From Photobacterium angustum (GTDB taxonomy: Bacteria > Pseudomonadota > Gammaproteobacteria > Enterobacterales > Vibrionaceae), in the NCBI RefSeq assembly GCF_002954615.1, contig NZ_MSCJ01000001.1, positions 806,001-870,000 of the forward strand: 64,000 nt of DNA, given 5' to 3'. Made by a program: the position numbers and the translations under genes. The notes beneath the pieces are model-generated. The model saw nothing but the letters and a program-made list of their open reading frames with translations, was not told the DNA's origin and did not search any database. Within the stretch, counting starts at the first letter, position 1. Each line of letters begins with the position of its first letter. This document shows positions 36,596 to 43,789 of the stretch, in pieces.

Positions 36596-36752
36596 AATTA
36601 AAAGATATGGCTAATAAGCGATATCTACAGATGGTGTCTTACCCATCGCAAGAAATTGCGTGCCCTGGTGGTGGAATTGGTAGACACAAGGGATTTAAAA
36701 TCCCTCGGCGTTCGCGCTGTGCCGGTTCAAGTCCGGCCCGGGGCACCATCTA
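36596..36752 (+). repeat. tandem duplication, copy 2 (spacer plus tRNA-Leu)
   Basis: Second copy of the unit at 36407-36563, offset by 189 bases. Confidence 0.95.
36662..36748 (+). tRNA. tRNA-Leu (anticodon TAA), copy 2
   Basis: Identical in all 87 bases to the copy at 36473-36559. Last gene of the operon; a terminator follows within 40 bases. Confidence 0.97.
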
Positions 36753-36758
36753 TAAAAG

Positions 36759-36785
36759 AAGCTCATCATTAGATGAGCTTTTTTT
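36759..36785 (+). terminator. terminator of the tRNA operon
   Basis: AAGCTCATC pairs with GATGAGCTT around ATTA and is followed by a run of T. Confidence 0.9.
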
Positions 36786-36810
36786 CGTCTGTAATGTGAG
36801 TACATCAAAT

Positions 36811-36836
36811 AAAAAAGAGCCGAATGGCTCTTTTTT
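36811..36836. terminator. terminator after the DUF3012 lipoprotein gene
   Basis: AAAAAAGAGCC pairs with GGCTCTTTTTT around GAAT; just past the stop of the minus-strand lipoprotein gene and usable on both strands. Confidence 0.88.
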
Positions 36837-36837
36837 G

Positions 36838-37020
36838 TTATTTATCGCTATCAGTACCGAAGCGAATGATGCAACTTTTAGCAAATTCGGTTGCTTCGTT
36901 CGCTGTCCAATCACCTTTTGGTTTTTCTTTTAATTGGTTACACCAATCTTCACTGCCCACTTCCGGTGTACATGCAGAAAGTAATGTTACAGCGCCTAAT
37001 AAAATAAATAACTTCTTCAT
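36838..37020 (-). CDS. small DUF3012-type lipoprotein
   Basis: A 60-residue lipoprotein. MKKLFILLGAVTLLSAC gives a signal peptide with the lipobox LSAC (lipid-modified Cys at residue 17). The mature part has EVGSEDWCNQLKEKPKGDWT and ANEATEFAKSC, words characteristic of DUF3012 proteins. AAAGG spacing favours the ATG at 37020 over an ATG two codons upstream. Function unknown; envelope location is sure from the lipobox. It faces the tRNA operon across two terminators. Confidence 0.85.
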   Translation of the reverse strand: MKKLFILLGAVTLLSACTPEVGSEDWCNQLKEKPKGDWTANEATEFAKSCIIRFGTDSDK

Positions 37021-37211
37021 AAACATCCTTTATTACTGATTAATTATCAGCTTTAGCTTTAAAATTTTGCGATTACTCACAATGCTGCAAGAATGGCTGA
37101 AAGGTCACGTATTAGCAAATTTTAAAAAGTGTTTTATGTGAGAATTATGTAAGATTTCAATAACAAAGGAAAAGACAGGTTTGCTAAATACAATACTCTG
37201 ATGCATCGGAG

Positions 37212-37245
37212 GGCTAAGATAATTATTGATAGCCAGTGATCTGGC
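37212..37245 (+). promoter_or_regulatory. two mutually exclusive hairpins before pxpA
   Basis: GGCTA (37212-37216) can pair with TAGCC (37230-37234), while GCCAG (37232-37236) can pair with CTGGC (37241-37245) around TGAT. The two stems share GCC and cannot coexist. They end about 10 bases before the pxpA ribosome site GGGAGAGC. Possible translational switch; pairing is short, so this is tentative. Confidence 0.35.
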
Positions 37246-37265
37246 ATGATTGCAGGGAGAGCATG

Positions 37266-38021
37266 ATGAAATTAAATTGTGATATGGGCGAAAGTTTTGG
37301 TGCTTGGAATATGGGGGATGATGCAGCAGTGATGCCATGGATCAATATGGCGAATATTGCGTGCGGTTTTCATGCATCCGATCCTACGGTGATGGCTAGA
37401 ACGATTGCTTTAGCTAAACATCATGATGTGATCATAGGTGCTCACCCTGGGTATAACGATAAAGAAGGATTTGGACGACGACATATTCCTCATACGTTGG
37501 ATGAAATCAGTCATAGTGTGGCTTACCAAGTCGGGGCATTAGATGCCTTATGTCGTCTGAATGCTGTGACTATTACGTATGTGAAGCCTCATGGCGCGTT
37601 ATATAACCAAATGATGCAAGATCCTGAAATTTTCGAAGTCATTGTTGCTACTATCGCAAAACTTAATACTTCCCGTGCACTTCCTCTTTCTCTTATGATC
37701 CTGTCACGAGCAAATAATGAGGCATATATTCAAATAGCCGAACAAAAGGGGGTGTCTTTACTTTTTGAAGCGTTTGCAGATAGGGCTTACACAACAGAAG
37801 GGTTATTGGTTCCACGACATGAAACTGGTGCAGTTCATCACCATCCTGATTTGATAAAAGCGCAAGCATTACAACTCGCTCAAGGTAAAGTGAAAACCCT
37901 GAGCGGGAAATTATTAACATTACAGGTTGATACCATTTGTGTGCATGGTGATAACCCTGAATCAATTGCGACAATTAAAGAGATCGCCCTGTTATTAAAG
38001 TCAGCAAATGATAATAAATAG
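37266..38021 (+). CDS. pxpA: 5-oxoprolinase subunit A (LamB/YcsF family)
   Basis: A 251-residue subunit of the ATP-dependent prokaryotic 5-oxoprolinase, which opens 5-oxoproline (pyroglutamate) to glutamate. Family words at the N-terminus are LNCDMGESFGAW, then MPWINMANIACGFHASDP, VIIGAHPGYNDKEGFGRR, and YVKPHGALYNQM. The C-terminus has VDTICVHGDNPESIA. GGGAGAGC precedes two adjacent ATG codons; the second gives the standard MKLNCDMGE start. First gene of an operon with pxpB, pxpC and a gamma-glutamylcyclotransferase-like gene, all closely spaced. Confidence 0.95.
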   Translation: MKLNCDMGESFGAWNMGDDAAVMPWINMANIACGFHASDPTVMARTIALAKHHDVIIGAHPGYNDKEGFGRRHIPHTLDEISHSVAYQVGALDALCRLNAVTITYVKPHGALYNQMMQDPEIFEVIVATIAKLNTSRALPLSLMILSRANNEAYIQIAEQKGVSLLFEAFADRAYTTEGLLVPRHETGAVHHHPDLIKAQALQLAQGKVKTLSGKLLTLQVDTICVHGDNPESIATIKEIALLLKSANDNK

Positions 38022-38030
38022 GACGTTATT

Positions 38031-38729
38031 ATGCTTATTAGTCGGTTAACTGAATCAGCCATGATGGTGGAATTTGGGCAGCAAATTACCGCTGAAACAA
38101 CATCCATGATTGCTGACTACGTGACGTTTATTAAAACACAATATAGTCGTGAATTAATCGATGTTACTCCCTCGTATACTAAAGTGATGCTACATTTTCG
38201 GCTGGACTGTAATTGTTATTCTTTATTGGTTGCGACAAGCGAACAATGGTTTGCTGATCATCAGCAAAGTCATAAAGGCTCTTGCCATTTAACATCAAAA
38301 CTGCATCAATTACCTGTTTATTATCATTCAGATGTTGCGCCAGATTTAGCTACTGTTGCCGAGCATAGCCAGCTAACAGAGCAACAAGTCATTACTCGAC
38401 ATAGCGATAAAATCTATCAAGTCGGTGCGATTGGTTTTACTGCTGGGTTTGCTTTTTTATCTACGGTGGATGATAAAATCGCAATGCCTAGATTGTCATC
38501 ACCTCGACTTCAAATACCAGCAGGAAGCGTCGGTATTGCCGATAACCAAACCGCAATATATCCCGATCAAAGTCCTGGAGGCTGGCATATTATTGGTAAT
38601 TGTCCGCAATCCTTATTTTTAGCTGATCAGTACCCGTTATCTATTTTTTCAATTGGCGATCAGGTGCAATTTTTTGCGATCACCAAACAAGAATTCTTAG
38701 ATCTAGGAGGGCAGTTATGGAAGCGTTAG
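38031..38729 (+). CDS. pxpB: 5-oxoprolinase subunit B (KipI-type)
   Basis: A 232-residue subunit of 5-oxoprolinase, of the family also called allophanate hydrolase subunit 1 or KipI. Characteristic words are LPVYYHSDVAPDL, the motif YQVGAIGFTAGFAFL, and RLSSPRLQIPAGSVGIADNQTAIYP split as PRLQIPAGSVGIAD and QTAIYPDQSPGGWHIIG. It begins nine bases after pxpA and overlaps pxpC by 13 bases, so translation is coupled. It works with PxpC as the ATP-dependent part. Confidence 0.94.
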   Translation: MLISRLTESAMMVEFGQQITAETTSMIADYVTFIKTQYSRELIDVTPSYTKVMLHFRLDCNCYSLLVATSEQWFADHQQSHKGSCHLTSKLHQLPVYYHSDVAPDLATVAEHSQLTEQQVITRHSDKIYQVGAIGFTAGFAFLSTVDDKIAMPRLSSPRLQIPAGSVGIADNQTAIYPDQSPGGWHIIGNCPQSLFLADQYPLSIFSIGDQVQFFAITKQEFLDLGGQLWKR

Positions 38730-39682
38730 AGATCATTGAATCAGGTATGCTAATGCAGTTGCAAGATCTTGGTCGTTATGGTGTTGCAGAGCATGGATTA
38801 AGTCAAGGTGGCGCAATGGATCTTCATGCTTTCTGCTGGGGGAATTTATTGTTAAATAATGATCCTAATGCGGCTCAAATAGAGATCACATTAGGACAAG
38901 TCAGTTTTAACGTTCTCACCGATTGTACTATCGCTCTCACTGGGGCTGATATGCAAGCCAAGGTTGATGGAAGAAAGATCATGCCTTGGCAAACGGTACG
39001 CTTATTGCGTGGGCAAGTATTGCAATTGGGTTATGCACGGCAGGGATTAAGAGCATATTTGGCAATTGACGGTGGATTTTGTGTTAAAGAAAGTCTAGGT
39101 AGTGTATCGACAGTAGCTAGGAATCATCTAGGTGGTTTGGATGGTACGGGTCAGTCACTAAAAGAGGGGCAACGACTTTCTAAATATGGTGGAAATAACG
39201 TTTATCATTTTCAAGCAGTACCCGCACGCTATATACCCAATTATGCGGAAAAGTTAACGGTATCTATTATTGAATCATATCAAGCAGAGTGGTTTTCTCC
39301 ACAGCAAAAGCAGCAGTTTTATCAGTCAGAATATCAAGTGAGTCAACATAGTGATCGCATGGGTTATCGGCTTGTAGGGGAAAAGATCCTCCCAAATAAG
39401 GCAACATTGATCTCTCAACCCATAGCAAAGGGAGCGGTTCAATTTCCAGCGGCAGGAGAGCCCATTATTTTGCTTAATGATCGACAAACGTTGGGGGGAT
39501 ATCCTATTTTAGGTTGCATTACTCAGCGCGATCTTAGTTTGGTTAGCCAATTAAAACCGGGGGATTCAATCCAATTTTCACCATTAAGCCCAGAGCTATT
39601 TGAACTTGAGTTACAGAAATGGTTTACTTTCTGTCGATTCTTTAATGTTTTCAATTGTGGTAACGAAAAGAAAGAAAGGTGA
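38717..39682 (+). CDS. pxpC: 5-oxoprolinase subunit C (biotin-dependent carboxyltransferase fold, KipA-type)
   Basis: A 321-residue protein of the PxpC/KipA family. IIESGMLMQLQDLGRYGVAE at the N-terminus, GLSQGGAMDLHAFCWGNLLL, RAYLAIDGGF, SDRMGYRLVG and GAVQFPAAGEPIILLNDRQT, split here, match the family throughout. AGGAGGG stands before the ATG, within the end of pxpB. The C-terminal tail runs past the usual end with WFTFCRFFNVFNC. Four bases separate its stop from the start of the cyclotransferase-like gene. Confidence 0.93.
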   Translation: MEALEIIESGMLMQLQDLGRYGVAEHGLSQGGAMDLHAFCWGNLLLNNDPNAAQIEITLGQVSFNVLTDCTIALTGADMQAKVDGRKIMPWQTVRLLRGQVLQLGYARQGLRAYLAIDGGFCVKESLGSVSTVARNHLGGLDGTGQSLKEGQRLSKYGGNNVYHFQAVPARYIPNYAEKLTVSIIESYQAEWFSPQQKQQFYQSEYQVSQHSDRMGYRLVGEKILPNKATLISQPIAKGAVQFPAAGEPIILLNDRQTLGGYPILGCITQRDLSLVSQLKPGDSIQFSPLSPELFELELQKWFTFCRFFNVFNCGNEKKER

Positions 39683-39686
39683 TTGG

Positions 39687-40253
39687 ATGTATATTTTTGG
39701 CTATGGAAGCCTGATCAATAAATACTCGCGAAACCGTACAGGTAATACAGGTAAATCTTATCCTGCATTAGTGCATGGTTTACAGCGTTCATGGGGTAAT
39801 GTTGATGGCAGCTATCCTATCGCACCTTTAGTCGTAAAGCCGGGACAAGGTGTCTGTAATGGCGTGTTAATTGAAGTTGATGAAAAAGGTTTGAGAGACT
39901 TTGATCAAAGAGAACATGGTTATCAACGTATTCAAATTACCGCACAACAAATTGAATTATTAGAAAATACGCAGCTCACATTATCAGAACCAGTTTGGGT
40001 ATATATCAATAATAGCGCCTTACCGCCTTGTCAGCAGTTTCCTATTACACAAACCTATGTTGATACGGTTTTAGCGGGATGTTTATCTATTTCACATCAG
40101 TTTGCAGAGATGTTCGTCGCAACGACGACTGGTTGGCAATACCCTTATCAAAATGATCGTCATGCGCCCAAATATGGCAACTTAGCTGGCGTTTATGATA
40201 CTGATAGAAAGCAGATTGATATACTCATTGAAAATACGATTTCAGGTAATTAA
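39687..40253 (+). CDS. gamma-glutamylcyclotransferase-like protein
   Basis: A 188-residue protein with the cyclotransferase fold: YIFGYGSLINKYSRN (YGSL substrate-binding loop), VHGLQRSWGN, and the region LRDFDQREHGYQRI holding the probable catalytic Glu. Such enzymes release 5-oxoproline from gamma-glutamyl peptides or amines. Placed four bases after pxpC, it would make the substrate for PxpABC, so the operon reads as a complete route from gamma-glutamyl compound to glutamate. AAGG precedes the ATG at 39687; an upstream in-frame ATG inside pxpC has no such site. The exact substrate is not visible. Confidence 0.85.
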   Translation: MYIFGYGSLINKYSRNRTGNTGKSYPALVHGLQRSWGNVDGSYPIAPLVVKPGQGVCNGVLIEVDEKGLRDFDQREHGYQRIQITAQQIELLENTQLTLSEPVWVYINNSALPPCQQFPITQTYVDTVLAGCLSISHQFAEMFVATTTGWQYPYQNDRHAPKYGNLAGVYDTDRKQIDILIENTISGN

Positions 40254-40290
40254 CGATCTGCTCATCGTCATAATTTAAGCGAGATCAACG

Positions 40291-40542
40291 GTGGCAAAAC
40301 CGAATAAAAAAGGACCGACAAAAACAGTCGATATCTTTTGTGCTAAATGTAAAACGCTCTTATTTAAATATCGAAAAGGTGGAAAAGGGGCGTTAGTAAA
40401 ATGCTTTAAAGAAAGAATTGTAAAAGATTTTACGATTGAGCCTGCAACATGCCCTGAATGTGGTGTGGTATTTGGACGCGATACATTAGTAAGAGGTACG
40501 CCTGCATTTAAAATCATTGGTGGCAAAGTGACGATGAAGTAA
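40291..40542 (+). CDS. small zinc-ribbon-like protein, 83 residues
   Basis: An 83-residue basic protein with two Cys pairs, FCAKCKT near 16-22 and TCPECGV near 53-60, spaced as in a zinc ribbon. GTG start; the ribosome site is weak. A terminator follows at once, which supports it being a gene end on this strand. A minus-strand frame covers the same bases, but its residues look random. The role is unknown; RNA or ribosome association would be in keeping with its basic character, but this is inference. Confidence 0.7.
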   Translation: MAKPNKKGPTKTVDIFCAKCKTLLFKYRKGGKGALVKCFKERIVKDFTIEPATCPECGVVFGRDTLVRGTPAFKIIGGKVTMK

Positions 40543-40544
40543 AT

Positions 40545-40575
40545 AAAAAGCCGAGTTATAATTAACTCGGCTTTT
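40545..40575. terminator. bidirectional terminator between convergent genes
   Basis: AAAAAGCCGAGTTA pairs with TAACTCGGCTTTTT around a short AT loop; T-runs on both strands. Confidence 0.9.
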
Positions 40576-40597
40576 TGATGCTAGATGCTAGTGATTA

Positions 40598-41392
40598 TTA
40601 CTTTTTGAATAACTGCTTTGGTGGGCAATCCATCTTTTTACTCATAAGTACCGCTTCTAAATCGACAATTTTACGGTGATAGGTTGCCTTTACGAGTTGA
40701 TAATCAAGTGACGGCGCAAACCATAATGAAAGTTGGCGATCGCTCTTTCTCGTTTGATTAACCCTAATAGTATTTAGAGTACCAAAGTTAGTATTGATTG
40801 TTTCATTACCCGCTACTGTAAAGTAGTAGTGGCTAGTTTCGTCACTGTTTTGCATAATAAAATCGAAGTTCTTTTTACCTTCAATTAAATCAAGACGCAT
40901 CTGACTACCAATTGTGTCACCATCAAGAATAGGCGCTAACGCATTGGTATATTTCTGCGTTTTTCCATCTTCAGTCACTGTTGAGTTATGACCATCGTTA
41001 CTAAAAGTGACACTGACATTACCAGCCATTAGTCCAGTGATAGTTCGTTGAAATTTATCTGTGACAAAGCGTTGAGCAGCATCTGACCAATGTAATTGAG
41101 TATGAGAGTTCATTTTTGATTTGGTAATTAGAACATCAACTTCACTATTAGTATAAATATCAGCGCTATCGCCTTTCCAAACTATGTGACGTTGATAATG
41201 ACCAATTTTCTGACCTTTAAAAAATACATTGTAATTTAATGTCTTTTTGCATTGATGGAATTGGTTCGGAAAAGAATAGGTGGCATGATTCTCTTTTTGT
41301 AGTGCCGTTGAAGTATTACTTGTCGGAGCTGCAATGGCAGTCACGCTCAATAAAGATAAAACCGACGTAGTAAATAAAGACAATAAACGCAC
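40598..41392 (-). CDS. exported DUF3108-type protein
   Basis: A 264-residue exported protein. The signal peptide (LLSLFTTSVLSLLSVTAIAA) and mature N-terminus are followed by a beta-rich domain with LNYNVFFKGQKIGHYQRHI, DTIGSQMRLDLIEGKK and FGTLNTIRVNQTR, ending LWFAPSLDYQLVKATY, as in DUF3108 proteins. AGGAG stands five bases before a GTG at 41392, which I take as the start; a longer frame from 41467 lacks a site and spoils the signal peptide. Its role is unknown; family members are thought to be periplasmic. Confidence 0.82.
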   Translation of the reverse strand: MRLLSLFTTSVLSLLSVTAIAAPTSNTSTALQKENHATYSFPNQFHQCKKTLNYNVFFKGQKIGHYQRHIVWKGDSADIYTNSEVDVLITKSKMNSHTQLHWSDAAQRFVTDKFQRTITGLMAGNVSVTFSNDGHNSTVTEDGKTQKYTNALAPILDGDTIGSQMRLDLIEGKKNFDFIMQNSDETSHYYFTVAGNETINTNFGTLNTIRVNQTRKSDRQLSLWFAPSLDYQLVKATYHRKIVDLEAVLMSKKMDCPPKQLFKK

Positions 41393-41792
41393 AGGTACTC
41401 CTAAACATTTAGATATAACGAACAATAGCGTCTTATAGTTTAACAGGTTTGCTAACAAGATGATCAAGTCGCATCTGTTTTATACCCGAAGTCACTCCGA
41501 TGATATGGCTCATTCCCTAAGTGTATTTTTACATGTAATTATTAATAATAGGACTGAAATGAAATAAAAAATTAATCTATTATTATTCCCTTTTAAATCA
41601 TGTGGTTATATTTTAAATCATAATCGATAGTAACGCTTTTATTTTAATAAAAAAATAACGTGTTGTTATTTAAGATATTTTATTTAGAGGTACTTACCTG
41701 ACTGTTATGACATTAGTAATACAGTTATTTGACGTTTAGTGTTGTCGCGCCTATTTTTTATACGTTTATGTCTAACGAAAGAGGAGTGTGTG
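41393..41792. other. AT-rich intergenic region with a degenerate repeat arm
   Basis: Four hundred bases between divergent genes. At 41481-41503 the sequence TATACCCGAAGTCACTCCGA resembles one arm of the palindromic repeat at 12649-12723. The remainder is very AT-rich and shows no gene. Confidence 0.4.
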
Positions 41793-42014
41793 ATGAAAAA
41801 AATGAACTCGTCATATCGATTACAAATTATCAAAGAAGTTGCAACTCGGCATCAAATGAAATCGACAGGTGATCCTATGGCGATGCATATATCACAACTA
41901 CTAGAAAGTCATAATAATGAAAATCCCATAAAGCCAATAACAACATTTGATGATAGTCACTACGATGACAATGCGGGCGGTTGGGTGAGTAACCTATGGG
42001 GTGATGAAAAGTAA
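41793..42014 (+). CDS. hypothetical protein, 73 residues
   Basis: A 73-residue protein starting MKKMNSSYRLQ. GAGGAG six bases before the ATG at 41793 is a strong ribosome site and decides the start against an ATG 18 codons upstream. The first half is basic and helical; the C-terminal half is acidic with DDSHYDDNAGGWVSNLW. No domain recognised. A good terminator follows 35 bases after the stop. Function unknown. Confidence 0.65.
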   Translation: MKKMNSSYRLQIIKEVATRHQMKSTGDPMAMHISQLLESHNNENPIKPITTFDDSHYDDNAGGWVSNLWGDEK

Positions 42015-42049
42015 AACCGGATAATTATAATCACGGGAAGTGATGGATG

Positions 42050-42076
42050 AGGTACGATTATGATCGTACCTTTTTT
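42050..42076 (+). terminator. terminator after the 73-residue gene
   Basis: AGGTACGAT pairs with ATCGTACCT around TATG, followed by T. Confidence 0.88.
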
Positions 42077-42181
42077 GATACATTGAGATAAGAGATGAAG
42101 AATGCTTTTTCTTAGCCTGTAACTGGAACAAATTTTGTGTCTGATGTACATTGCGGTGTCATTATATATTTAGGCTAATTG

Positions 42182-42658
42182 ATGAATTACACCGAACTTG
42201 ATAATTACACGCGTAAGTGGATTTTTACCCATGCTTCGATGCCTGTTCCTACGGCAGATCTTGAGCAAATAAAACCGTTAACCCAAGCGCGTTCTTCGCA
42301 ATTGTGGCAGGAACATATTAGTAAACAGAGTCCGGATTCTGATCACTTTGAGCATGGTGATTGGGCTGCAGATACAAAAATCTGGTCAGAGCCTGAAGAC
42401 TGGCAAGATGCTTGGGATAACGATGATGATGCATCATTGCCAGCTGCTATTTTGGCAGCTTTGCAATGGGAAGATAATACAACGATTTATTTTTGCTACG
42501 AAAAGTACAATATTGTAGAAACTAAATGGGGTGTATTTAAACGTAACTGGAAAAACTTTTTGTTTTTTGATGATGGTCCAATTCTATTGGGTCGCAAACA
42601 AAAACAAGCGCTATGGTTTCAATCCAATGGCACTTATCAGTTAGCATTACGTCCATAA
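42182..42658 (+). CDS. DUF2947-like protein
   Basis: A 158-residue acidic cytoplasmic protein with no signal or membrane segment. Words such as DWAADTKIWSEPEDWQDAW and YFCYEKYNIVETKWGVFKRN recall the DUF2947 family of Vibrio and relatives, recalled from memory and not verified. ATG at 42182 directly follows an in-frame TTG. No catalytic motif is visible. A hairpin terminator separates it from the convergent pirin-like gene. Function unknown. Confidence 0.65.
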   Translation: MNYTELDNYTRKWIFTHASMPVPTADLEQIKPLTQARSSQLWQEHISKQSPDSDHFEHGDWAADTKIWSEPEDWQDAWDNDDDASLPAAILAALQWEDNTTIYFCYEKYNIVETKWGVFKRNWKNFLFFDDGPILLGRKQKQALWFQSNGTYQLALRP

Positions 42659-42664
42659 TTTTCT

Positions 42665-42705
42665 AACGCCCTGTAATATTATTTCTTTTTAAATTACAGG
42701 GCGTT
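42665..42705. terminator. long-stem terminator between convergent genes
   Basis: AACGCCCTGTAAT pairs perfectly with ATTACAGGGCGTT (13 base pairs, 15-base AT loop) between the DUF2947-like and pirin-like genes. Confidence 0.8.
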
Positions 42706-42710
42706 GTTAT

Positions 42711-43550
42711 TTATGTTTTTTCTTCAATGGGCTGTAATTGTTTTATGATCTGTTGAATGTTTTTTAATGCGATGTCTAGATTATTGCTTGAAGAATGAAC
42801 CGAACCTTCTTTTGTTATTAAAGGTTGGTTTAATGGCTCGCCTAACGCAATAAAAAAACGTGCACTGTGGTTTGTGGTTGTGACGGTAATGGGTAGTTGT
42901 GAGTGAGCAAAAATTCCCATTTGATTCGGATGCAGTTGATTATTTGCGATATAGGCGTGCCCTGAGCGTAAATAAATAAAACCCGCAACATGGGTCTCTG
43001 GTGGTGTAAACGTCCAACTACCGTATGACGTGACAATAATATCAAGATAGATAATATTGCAGTTGTGTTTTATTGGGCTTTCAACACCATTGTAGTGACC
43101 AATGAGTACTTTTGTTGTCGCGTGTGTGCCTTCAATGAGAGGCAGTTTTTCACTGGCAATATGCGTGCTTGATGGCGCAGTCATTTCACCTTCTTTTTCT
43201 GAAGGCGAAGCGGTCCACATTTGAAATGCTTCTGCGATCCCATTGTGTGGTTTCATCAGTGATTTATGTGCCATACCATAACCACAAGTGGTGAGGTGAA
43301 TATCACCCGTTTGAATGTGATTTTTACCGTTAATACTGTCATCGTTTTGGATTGATCCGACAACGGGATAGCTGACAGCATCGATACCGGAATGGCCATG
43401 AAAGCCTAGTTCATTATGTGCTCGGGTAGTGGATAAGTAATGATCCCAAAGGATAAAGGGGTTGGTATCAGGAAGATGCGGGGTATCGATATAGGTGACG
43501 ATGGCACCGTGTTTTATACCGTGCCGAATTACTGCAATTTTTCTAGTCAT
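42711..43550 (-). CDS. pirin-like cupin protein with an altered metal site
   Basis: A 279-residue bicupin of the pirin family. The N-terminal cupin has FHGHSGIDAVSYPVVGS in place of the usual HPHRGFETVTY and DIHLTTCGYGMAHKSLMKP in place of the usual GRGIVHSEMP. Pirins bind iron by three His and one Glu; here the His residues remain (HGH and AHKS), but the Glu two residues after the third His is Ser. So metal binding may be changed. Length is normal. Pirins are linked to redox sensing or quercetinase-type chemistry; this one cannot be assigned. It is divergent from gabD. Confidence 0.82.
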   Translation of the reverse strand: MTRKIAVIRHGIKHGAIVTYIDTPHLPDTNPFILWDHYLSTTRAHNELGFHGHSGIDAVSYPVVGSIQNDDSINGKNHIQTGDIHLTTCGYGMAHKSLMKPHNGIAEAFQMWTASPSEKEGEMTAPSSTHIASEKLPLIEGTHATTKVLIGHYNGVESPIKHNCNIIYLDIIVTSYGSWTFTPPETHVAGFIYLRSGHAYIANNQLHPNQMGIFAHSQLPITVTTTNHSARFFIALGEPLNQPLITKEGSVHSSSNNLDIALKNIQQIIKQLQPIEEKT

Positions 43551-43789
43551 TGCTATTGTTACCTGTTTTCGTAAGGCTAGAAAACAAGCCTATGTATCAT
43601 GCCATTACAAATTAATATTCAACTCTTCTTTAGCCTAGTTGCTTACTCGCTGATCTGCCGCATTATTAGCAACAAAAATTTGGCTACTGATAAAATGAAA
43701 ACTGAATACTAAACGTTTAATACTTATTTGTATTACAATATTAAAGATTAAATATATACTCAATATTTGCGAAATAATAGGAAACACGA

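Noticed and set aside
36394..36933. Two plus-strand reading frames with the same MANKRYLQMVSYPSQEIACP-like start
   Set aside because: They run through the duplicated tRNA-Leu genes and their spacers; the shared peptide only reflects the tandem DNA duplication.
40275..40526. 83-codon minus-strand frame opposite the zinc-ribbon-like gene
   Set aside because: The plus-strand frame has paired Cys motifs and is followed directly by a terminator; the minus frame has neither.
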